Positions 10,917 through 16,307 of a stretch of DNA of 16,307 nt are shown here, one piece after another. Source of the DNA: DATDVC01 sp964601125 (GTDB lineage: Bacteria; Patescibacteriota; Minisyncoccia; Phycocordibacterales; WO2-35-19); assembly GCA_964601125.1 (NCBI GenBank), contig CAZRKB010000013.1, forward strand, positions 1 to 16,307, written 5' to 3'. Position 1 is the first letter of the stretch. Every line of letters starts with the position of its first letter. Below the pieces are notes generated by a model, which saw only the letters and a list, made by a program, of their open reading frames with translations, was not told where the DNA came from and ran no database searches. Both the position numbers and the translations under genes were made by a program.

Positions 10917-12596
10917 TTAATTTTCTAAATCTATCACTCTTCCTAGTTCATTTATGGAGGTTGTGCCTTTTAATATTTTTATCACTCCGTCTTGGAGCAT
11001 GGTCAAAATACCCTGGCTTTCAGCGGCTTTATTTATTTCTCTTTCGCTCGGGTTTTGGTTTACAACCGCCTCAATTTTTTCATCTGTGAGAATGGCTTCG
11101 TAAATACCAGTTCTGCCTTTGAACCCGGTAAAGTTACATTCCTCGCAGCCGACCGGTTCGCAAATGTTTTTTACATTTAACCCACTAAGAGCATCTTTAT
11201 CTTTGACACTCTCTAAAACTCTTTTTACAAGATCAGCATCTTTTTTTGAAAGCGCTGCTGTTTTCTTGCATTTAGCACAAAGTTTTCTTACGAGTCTTTG
11301 GGCCATGGCGATATTGATGGCTGAAGTTATGACTTTGGGGTTTACACCAAGGTCTATAAGCCGAGGGAATGTGCCAGCTGCATTGTTGGTGTGTAAAGTA
11401 GAAAACACCAAGTGTCCGGTAAGAGCAGAATTGACCGCTATTTCTGCCGTTTCCGTGTCTCTGATTTCTCCTACCATTATTATGTCAGGATCTTGCCGTA
11501 GGGCGCTACGCAAACCTTCTAAAAAGGTGTAGCCTTTAGCTTCGTCGGTTTGTGTTTGTACAATGCCCCTGATGTGGTATTCGATCGGATTTTCAATAGT
11601 TATAATTTTTACCTCTGGAGTGTGAATTTTTTTCAGGAAAGCATAAAGAGTGGTGGTTTTTCCGGAACCCGTAGGTCCGGTGTTTAGTATCATCCCGTTT
11701 GGTTTGTTGAGCTCTCGCAAAATGATTTTTAGTAACTTGTCATTTATGCCAAGCTCATCTAGAGAAACAGCAATTGAGTCTGGGTTTAAAACACGGAGCA
11801 CTACGGATTCTCCGTATCCCCCAGGCAAAAGAGATGTTCTTATTTCTATCTCCGTGTCACCGAGTTTTATGCTAAATCTGCCATCCTGAGCCTTGCCTTT
11901 TATGTTTAATTTAAGATTGGATATGAGTTTTATGCGAGAGAGTAGAAGTTGGTAAATGTTGTGATCGAGCTCTAATATGTCATTAAGCACACCATCAAGT
12001 CTGTACCTAAGCCTCACTACACTATCTTCTGGCTCGATGTGTACATCTGATGCTTCTACTGAAATAGCGCCAGCCAGTATTATTTCGAGTATTCTCGAAA
12101 TGCGATAACTTTTCTTTTGAGCAATTACTTGCTCTATCGAACTTTTTATATCGGCAACACTGCCTACGTTTTTTACTAAGCTCTGTATTTCTTCATTGGC
12201 AATATCTAATGCGCCACCTTTTGTTTCCATAGAATAAGAAAGATCTTTGTATCTATCCCAAACTTTTTCTAGACTGTGATGAGAAACCATAAAAAGGATA
12301 GGGCTATAACCTCTTTGTCTCAAATTTTCCACCGCTTCTACCGTCTTGCCGTCGTTTGGAGAAATTATAGCGACAGAGACTCGCTTGTTAACAATGTTGA
12401 ATGGTGCCACGTTGGCATCTCTCGCATCTTTCTCCTTTATTATTCTTAATGCGTCTATGTTTATCGGGTTTACTCCTAAATCTATATAAGAGAGCCCGTA
12501 TTTTTGAGACATGAGTTTTGCCAAACCCTCCTCTTCTTCCTCCCTAAGACTTTCGAGTTTGCTTTTTTGTTTACTCTCATTAAATTGGATAGTCAT
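10917..12596 (-). CDS. pilB: Type IV pilus assembly ATPase PilB/GspE family
   Basis: This hexameric cytoplasmic ATPase powers extension of type IV pili, surface structures often retained in Patescibacteria. The 559-aa product has a GspE N-terminal domain (about 20-120), the N2/catalytic core with Walker A GPTGSGKT (307-314), the Asp box TIENPIEYH, Walker B RQDPDIIMVGEIRD (368-380) and the His box TGHLVFSTLHTNNA (393-406). A zinc-binding module follows, with CAKC (440, 443) and GCEEC (484, 487), then GRTGIYE. These favour PilB/GspE over the retraction ATPase PilT, which lacks the cysteine module and the long N-terminus. Other pilus genes are not in the window. TGA-TACAAT (extended -10) lies six bases before the ATG, and tsaE is divergent with 51 bp between. 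Confidence 0.93.
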   Translation of the reverse strand: MTIQFNESKQKSKLESLREEEEEGLAKLMSQKYGLSYIDLGVNPINIDALRIIKEKDARDANVAPFNIVNKRVSVAIISPNDGKTVEAVENLRQRGYSPILFMVSHHSLEKVWDRYKDLSYSMETKGGALDIANEEIQSLVKNVGSVADIKSSIEQVIAQKKSYRISRILEIILAGAISVEASDVHIEPEDSVVRLRYRLDGVLNDILELDHNIYQLLLSRIKLISNLKLNIKGKAQDGRFSIKLGDTEIEIRTSLLPGGYGESVVLRVLNPDSIAVSLDELGINDKLLKIILRELNKPNGMILNTGPTGSGKTTTLYAFLKKIHTPEVKIITIENPIEYHIRGIVQTQTDEAKGYTFLEGLRSALRQDPDIIMVGEIRDTETAEIAVNSALTGHLVFSTLHTNNAAGTFPRLIDLGVNPKVITSAINIAMAQRLVRKLCAKCKKTAALSKKDADLVKRVLESVKDKDALSGLNVKNICEPVGCEECNFTGFKGRTGIYEAILTDEKIEAVVNQNPSEREINKAAESQGILTMLQDGVIKILKGTTSINELGRVIDLEN

Positions 12597-12602
12597 GGAG
12601 AA

Positions 12603-12611
12603 ATTGTATCA
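12603..12611 (-). promoter_or_regulatory. Extended -10 of pilB
   Basis: The minus strand reads TGA-TACAAT (12611-12603), then six bases and the ATG at 12596. No good -35 is visible, as expected for an extended -10 promoter. Confidence 0.5.
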
Positions 12612-12632
12612 TGATTCAAGAATTATGAATTA

Positions 12633-12641
12633 TGCTAGGAT
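12633..12641 (+). promoter_or_regulatory. Extended -10 of tsaE
   Basis: TGC-TAGGAT (12633-12641) is followed by six bases and ATG 12648. The AGGATAGG stretch could alternatively act as a weak Shine-Dalgarno, so the leaderless reading is less certain here. Confidence 0.4.
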
Positions 12642-12647
12642 AGGTAT

Positions 12648-13339
12648 ATGGAATTTTTGTCTAAAAATAGTGAAGAAACTGCCAAAATTGCCATAGATTT
12701 TGCTTCTAGCTTAAAACCCGATAATACAAGGGCTACTGTTGTTGGGCTTTACGGAGAGCTTGGGGCTGGCAAGACTACTTTTATGAAATTTCTAGCCGAA
12801 TTTTTCGGTGTAGAAGAGTCAATCCAAAGCCCAACTTTTGTAATTATGAAGAAATATAAGACCTCACCCCCCTTAGAGCCTACTTCAAATCTTGATAATG
12901 GCGATGCCCCCCTCTCCTTGACAAGGAGAGGGGGGACGGGGGGTGAGGTATTCAATTCCTTAATTCACATCGACGCTTACCGTATAGAAAGCGAAGCGGA
13001 AATGCTAAATTTAGGTTGGAAGGAAATAATCGCTGACCCCAATAATCTCATTNNNNNNNNNNNNNNNNNNNNNNNNNNNNNNNNNNNNNNNNNNNNNNNN
13101 NNNNNNNNNNNNNNNNNNNNNNNNNNNNNNNNNNNNNNNNNNNNNNNNNNNNGGAAATGCTAAATTTAGGTTGGAAGGAAATAATCGCTGACCCCAATAA
13201 TCTCATTTGCATAGAATGGCCAGAGCGTATTCTGGGAATTATGCCAGAGCATACAAAAATATTTTTCGAGCATGCCCGCCCGGACGACTCGGTCGGACGG
13301 GTAAGCGAAAATGAAAGAAAAATCACAATTAAATCATGA
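12648..13339 (+). CDS. tsaE: tRNA t6A biosynthesis ATPase TsaE, with in-frame repeat insertions and an assembly gap
   Basis: TsaE works with TsaB and TsaD to make N6-threonylcarbamoyladenosine at position 37 of ANN-decoding tRNAs, probably resetting the complex by ATP hydrolysis. Collapsing the N gap (minus 155 bp) gives one 178-aa frame; the usual size is about 140-160. Visible are Walker A GELGAGKTT (36-44), SPTFVIMKKY (61-70), HIDAYRIE (107-114) and the final IEWPERI (137-143). Residues 72-101 (TSPPLEPTSN... to ...GGTGGEV) are encoded by an 89-bp palindromic repeat inserted between the SPTF strand and the HIDAYR strand. Residues 158-167 (ARPDDSVGRV) come from a second small palindrome. Both keep the frame. 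The stop overlaps the polA start as ATGA, indicating coupling. Confidence 0.92.
12861..12949. repeat. 89-bp palindromic element inserted in frame in tsaE
   Basis: The outer 12-bp inverted repeats ACCTCACCCCCC (12861-12872) and GGGGGGTGAGGT (12938-12949) are perfect. Inside, 13-bp arms (12907-12919 and 12923-12935) with loop GAC form a second hairpin. A less structured AT-richer segment (12876-12904) lies between. Homologues run directly from the SPTF region to HIDxYR, so the element is an insertion that is translated. Confidence 0.85.
12998..13207. repeat. 55-bp duplication around the second N gap (assembly artefact)
   Basis: Positions 12998-13052 and 13153-13207 are identical over 55 bases on either side of the 100 N at 13053-13152. 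Removing one copy and the N run joins the two tsaE halves in the same frame, so no sequence is likely missing. Confidence 0.9.
13053..13152. other. Assembly gap (100 N)
   Basis: This is the second run of exactly 100 N. It lies inside tsaE and has the same 55-bp flank duplication as the first gap. Confidence 0.95.
13275..13301. repeat. Short GC-rich palindrome near the tsaE 3' end
   Basis: CCCG-C-CCG pairs with CGG-A-CGGG across 27 bases with two mismatches. It encodes residues 158-167 of TsaE, at a place where homologues have only a short turn before the last strand. It is probably a second, smaller in-frame insertion. Confidence 0.5.
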
Positions 13340-15717
13340 GTCAAACTAAAACAAAAAATAAATTGGTATTGCTTGATGCTCACGCTATTATCCACCGGGC
13401 ATACCACGCTTTGCCTGATTTTGCTACAAGCAAAGGAGAACCCACAGGTGCTTTGTATGGACTTGTTTTGATGATTTTGAAAATTGTAGATGAATTTAAA
13501 CCAGACTACTTGGTGGCATGTTTTGATTTGCCCAAGCCTACATATAGGCACCAAGTTTTTGAGGGTTACAAGGCCCATAGGGCTAAAACTGACGACTCTC
13601 TTTCTGTGCAACTCGAGAAGGCAAAAGATGTTTGCCGAGCTTTAAACATCCCAATTTATGCTCTGGAGGGTTTTGAAGCAGACGACATGCTCGGCACCAT
13701 AGTTGAAGAGCTAAGTGGGGGAGACACAGACATTGTCATCGCTTCCGGAGACATGGATACTTTGCAGCTGGTTAATGATGGAAAAAAAGAACATGGCAGT
13801 GTAAAAGTTTACACCCTTAAAAAGGGCATTAAAGATACGATTCTTTATGATGAAAAAGCTGTTTTTGAAAGATTTGGCTTCCCTCCAAAACTATTACCGG
13901 ACTTTAAAGGACTGAAGGGTGACCCTTCTGATAATATCGTCGGTATAGAAGGAATAGGAGACAAAAGCGCTACAGATCTAATAAAATATTTTGGTTCTAT
14001 AGAGTCGATATATAAAGAACTAAAAAATCCAAAGTCTGAAATTCATAAAAAAACCAAACCAAGAATAATCAAGCTTCTAGAAGAAGGAAAAGAAGAAGCG
14101 GCTTTTAGCAAAATGTTGGCTACCATCAGGAGAGACGCGCCGATCGATTTCAAATTGCCGGACATGAGGTGGTCAGAAAATTTAAATATGCAGGAGGCAA
14201 AAGAGCTATTTTACAAACTGGAATTCAGATCCATCGGGGATAAACTGCAAAGCGCGATCCATGCTTTAAATGGCAAAGAGGTAAATGGGGAACTCGGAAA
14301 GAAAGAAGACCCAAACAAAGAAGTCTCAGAAGAAGATTTGGAAGAAACATCGGTGGCTTTGTGGGTTGTTGATTCCAATATCACCGATCCAAAACTTGCC
14401 GACATTTTAAATTTTGCAAATACCGAGGATTTCTCTGTTGCTCGAGAAAAAATATTTAATGAGTTGGAAAAAAGAGGCAGCAAATTTATTTTCGAAGAAA
14501 TCGAGAAGCCCTTAATACCGATTTTAAAAGAAGTTAAAAGATATGGAGTGTTGGTAAACAGCACCTTTCTCCAAGCTTTAGCCAAAGATTATGTGAAAGA
14601 GCTGGAGGTGGTAGAAAAGAAAATATGGCGACATGCTGGCCTGGAATTCAATGTATCTTCGCCAAAACAGTTGGGAGAAGTGTTGTTCGAAAAAATGGGA
14701 CTTACGGTAAAAAATCAAAAAAAAACTGGTACTGGAGCGAAGTCTACCCGCGAATCGGAGCTTGAAAAAATGATAAGTCTCCACCCCATAGTGCCATTGA
14801 TTCTTGAGTATAGAGAAATTAGAAAACTTCTTTCGACTTACATAGAACCAATCCCGAAACTTTTGGATGAGGAAGGAAGGTTGCATGCTAGGTTTATACA
14901 AGCCGGCAGTACGACTGGTCGCATGGCTTCAGAAAATCCAAATCTGCAAAATATTCCAGTTGGTAGCGAGCGGGGCAGGCGCATCAGATACGCTTTTATT
15001 GCTCCTGAAGGTAGCTCGCTTGTATCTTTAGATTATTCACAGATCGAGTTACGCATCGCCGCCATACTTTCTCAAGATAAAAATTTGATAGACATATTTA
15101 AAACAGGAAAAGATATTCACTCTGCTGTTGCGGCACAAGTTTTTAAAGTCAAAGAGCTAGATGTGACTAAAGAAATGCGCAGACAAGCCAAAGTGATAAA
15201 CTTCGGTATTTTGTACGGTATGGGGGTAACCGCTCTTCAGGCGAATTTGGGCACAGACAGGAAAACGGCAGGGGAGTTCTTAAGCGCCTACTTCAAAAAC
15301 TTTTCAGGTCTTGCCGATTACATCGAAAATATAAAAAAAGAGACTGAAAAACAAGGCTATACCAAAACAATTTTTGGCAGACGCAGGTATTTTGAAGGTA
15401 TAAAATCGAAACTTCCGTTCATAAAAGCGGCAGCAGAGCGTATGGCGGTAAACGCCGCCATACAGGGGACTCAGGCTGATATAATAAAAATCGCTATGAA
15501 TAAAATAGATCAAGCTCTAAAAAAAGAAAAAACAGAGGCACACCTTTTAATGCAGATACACGACGAGCTTATTTATGAAGTTAAAGATGGCGAGATAGAA
15601 AAATTTACACAGGAAGCTAAAAATATTATGGAAAATATTTTGAACGAAAAGCAGTCGCTCGGAGTACCAATCGTCGCAAATTATTCTTCCGGTAAAAATT
15701 GGGGGGAGATGCAATAA
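13336..15717 (+). CDS. polA: DNA polymerase I (5'-nuclease plus polymerase, no proofreading domain)
   Basis: PolA fills gaps and removes RNA primers. The 793-aa product starts with the 5'-3' exonuclease: LLDAHAIIHRAYHAL, EGFEADDMLG (111-120), ASGDMDTLQL (136-145) and the helix-hairpin-helix GDPSDNIVGIEGIGDKSA. From about 305 to 390 there is only a short stretch, rich in Glu/Lys at first, with none of the DEDD exonuclease motifs, so 3'-5' proofreading is absent, as in Taq but with an even shorter middle region. The polymerase follows with TTGRMASENPNLQNIP (526-541), motif A LDYSQIELR (Asp566), motif B RRQAKVINFGILYG (Lys619, Phe623) and motif C QIHDELIYE (His742-Asp743). It overlaps the tsaE stop (ATGA) and is followed by a palindromic repeat. 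Confidence 0.97.
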   Translation: MSQTKTKNKLVLLDAHAIIHRAYHALPDFATSKGEPTGALYGLVLMILKIVDEFKPDYLVACFDLPKPTYRHQVFEGYKAHRAKTDDSLSVQLEKAKDVCRALNIPIYALEGFEADDMLGTIVEELSGGDTDIVIASGDMDTLQLVNDGKKEHGSVKVYTLKKGIKDTILYDEKAVFERFGFPPKLLPDFKGLKGDPSDNIVGIEGIGDKSATDLIKYFGSIESIYKELKNPKSEIHKKTKPRIIKLLEEGKEEAAFSKMLATIRRDAPIDFKLPDMRWSENLNMQEAKELFYKLEFRSIGDKLQSAIHALNGKEVNGELGKKEDPNKEVSEEDLEETSVALWVVDSNITDPKLADILNFANTEDFSVAREKIFNELEKRGSKFIFEEIEKPLIPILKEVKRYGVLVNSTFLQALAKDYVKELEVVEKKIWRHAGLEFNVSSPKQLGEVLFEKMGLTVKNQKKTGTGAKSTRESELEKMISLHPIVPLILEYREIRKLLSTYIEPIPKLLDEEGRLHARFIQAGSTTGRMASENPNLQNIPVGSERGRRIRYAFIAPEGSSLVSLDYSQIELRIAAILSQDKNLIDIFKTGKDIHSAVAAQVFKVKELDVTKEMRRQAKVINFGILYGMGVTALQANLGTDRKTAGEFLSAYFKNFSGLADYIENIKKETEKQGYTKTIFGRRRYFEGIKSKLPFIKAAAERMAVNAAIQGTQADIIKIAMNKIDQALKKEKTEAHLLMQIHDELIYEVKDGEIEKFTQEAKNIMENILNEKQSLGVPIVANYSSGKNWGEMQ

Positions 15718-15777
15718 CTCACCCCTAAACCCCTCTCCCCGCCTTGCCGGCGAGGCAGGTTACATTAAGAGGGTGGA
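15718..15777. repeat. Palindromic repeat between polA and the HolA-like gene
   Basis: CTCACCCCTAAACCCCTCTC starts right after the polA stop. CCCTCT (15731-15736) pairs with AGAGGG (15768-15773), and inside lies a near-perfect palindrome around GCCGGC (15741-15756). The CACCCC...CCCTCTCC wording resembles the arms of the tsaE insertion and of the repeat after the PBP gene, so they look like one family. Confidence 0.65.
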
Positions 15778-15791
15778 ACCAAAACAAAAAC

Positions 15792-16223
15792 ATGGAGACA
15801 CAAAGCTTATTTAAAGAATTCAAAAATCTATTTTCTGAAAAAGAAGATTTGGAGAAGAAAAGTCAAAAAGAAAAAGATTATTTGTACAGCCCGTTTGCTT
15901 TGCAGGATGCTGTGGGTGCAAGGGACATTAAAAAAACTTGGCTAGAGTACCAGAAGCTCCTTTTGCAAGGTATACAACCAGAAGAATTAATTCACAAAAT
16001 AATTTCTAAGGTTAAGGACATGGCAGCCATATCAAAGGGAGCTACGGCCACTGATTTGGGTATAAAAGACTTTCCTTACAACAAATCAAAAAAAGATCTA
16101 AAAAACTGGAAGAAAGAGGACTTGGAAAATTTTTATACCAAGCTGGTCAGCATATATCACAAATCGAGAATGGGGGGGGAGAGTCTCGATACCGCTCTCG
16201 AAAAAACCTTGCTAGAACTGTGA
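15792..16223 (+). CDS. DNA polymerase III delta subunit C-terminal-like protein (stand-alone)
   Basis: The 143-aa product resembles only the C-terminal collar domain of HolA. The run YSPFALQDAVGARDIKKTW then LLLQGIQPEELIHKIISKV corresponds to the 'F-x-L-x-DA-x-x-x-RD' and 'G-x-x-P-x-x-L' helices of the delta C-domain. Further on, YNKSKKDLKNWKKEDLENFY then KSRMGGESLDTALEKTL matches the 'A..W..E.L..FY..L...D...K.G' helices that end the family. A full delta subunit (about 330-340 aa) also has two AAA+-like domains, which are absent; there is no room for them between polA and this gene. A TTG codon at 15744 would extend the frame into the palindromic repeat, but ATG 15792 is the likely start. No Shine-Dalgarno motif is visible. 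Association with polA and a replication role are inferred. Confidence 0.65.
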   Translation: METQSLFKEFKNLFSEKEDLEKKSQKEKDYLYSPFALQDAVGARDIKKTWLEYQKLLLQGIQPEELIHKIISKVKDMAAISKGATATDLGIKDFPYNKSKKDLKNWKKEDLENFYTKLVSIYHKSRMGGESLDTALEKTLLEL

Positions 16224-16237
16224 TTTTCTAGTATATT
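16209..16237 (+). promoter_or_regulatory. Promoter of tRNA-Lys
   Basis: TTGCTA (16209-16214) and TATATT (16232-16237) are separated by 17 bp, with the tRNA beginning 14 bases further on. The -35 lies inside the 3' end of the HolA-like gene. Confidence 0.5.
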
Positions 16238-16251
16238 TTGTCTTGTTTTAA

Positions 16252-16307
16252 CCGCCCGTAGCTCAGTCGGTAGAGCAGCTCCCTTTTAAGGAGATGGTCG
16301 TAGGTTC
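16252..16307 (+). tRNA. tRNA-Lys (anticodon UUU), partial
   Basis: After a seven-base acceptor strand CCGCCCG and U8-A9 comes a D-arm GCUC...GAGC with AGUCGGUA in the loop. The anticodon loop CUUUUAA (anticodon UUU) is closed by CUCC/GGAG, then UGGUC and the T-stem strand GUAGG with UUC. The window ends in the T-loop, so the 3' half of the acceptor and any CCA are not seen. Position 27-43 would be a G-A mismatch, and the tRNA would begin with C, which is unusual for tRNA-Lys; both need the missing 3' end to judge. Confidence 0.9.

Noticed and set aside
1..16307. CRISPR array, prophage, transposase or defence system
   Set aside because: No regularly spaced repeats and no cas, integrase, transposase or defence genes are present; the palindromic repeats are solitary.

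Overview
The window looks like a replication-origin-proximal chromosome segment of a genome-reduced Patescibacteria/CPR bacterium, most likely a Parcubacteria-type lineage. This rests on the AT-rich sequence, compact protein variants (240-aa YidC, 178-aa YebC, a PolA without a proofreading domain, a stand-alone HolA C-terminal domain), weak Shine-Dalgarno use, and GC-rich palindromic repeats in and between genes. TGA ends several genes (rnpA, dnaN, tsaE), so the code is standard table 11 rather than the UGA-glycine code of Gracilibacteria/SR1. The lineage is inferred; no rRNA is present.

Layout. Positions 61-1242 (minus) carry rpmH-rnpA-yidC, divergent from dnaA (1344-2687) and dnaN (2899-4023), the classic bacterial origin arrangement. 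rpmH (44 aa) is easily missed because it is so short. DnaA-box-like sites lie between dnaA and dnaN. After dnaN comes a small DciA/DUF721-like protein interrupted by a 100-N gap. Positions 4541-4831 hold a GC-rich structured RNA candidate on the minus strand with its own promoter and terminator; I cannot assign it to a family. A class A penicillin-binding protein (4974-7097, minus) is divergent from tyrS (7144-8319, plus). tyrS converges on a minus-strand group: ruvB, yebC, ruvC and a small acidic ORF, with one long bidirectional terminator between the two sides. Between ruvB and pilB (10610-10916) is a second structured RNA candidate with a 16-bp closing stem, a near-consensus promoter and a terminator; it is rod-shaped and 6S-like. 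pilB (minus) is divergent from tsaE-polA-holA-like (plus), followed by a partial tRNA-Lys(UUU) cut by the window edge.

Themes. The genes serve replication (dnaA, dnaN, polA, HolA-like, DciA-like), recombination (ruvB, ruvC), translation and RNA processing (rpmH, rnpA, tyrS, tsaE, tRNA-Lys, YebC) and the envelope (YidC, PBP, PilB). Three observations stand out. (1) Most first genes of transcription units have an (often extended) -10 hexamer only 5-7 nt before the start codon, which implies leaderless mRNAs. (2) A palindromic repeat is inserted in frame inside tsaE, and related repeats occur at two gene ends. (3) There are two intergenic structured RNA candidates.

Assembly caveat. Both 100-N gaps are flanked by exactly the same 55-bp sequence on each side. 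Removing 155 bp (100 N plus one copy) restores one continuous frame in each affected gene, so the gaps probably hide no sequence.
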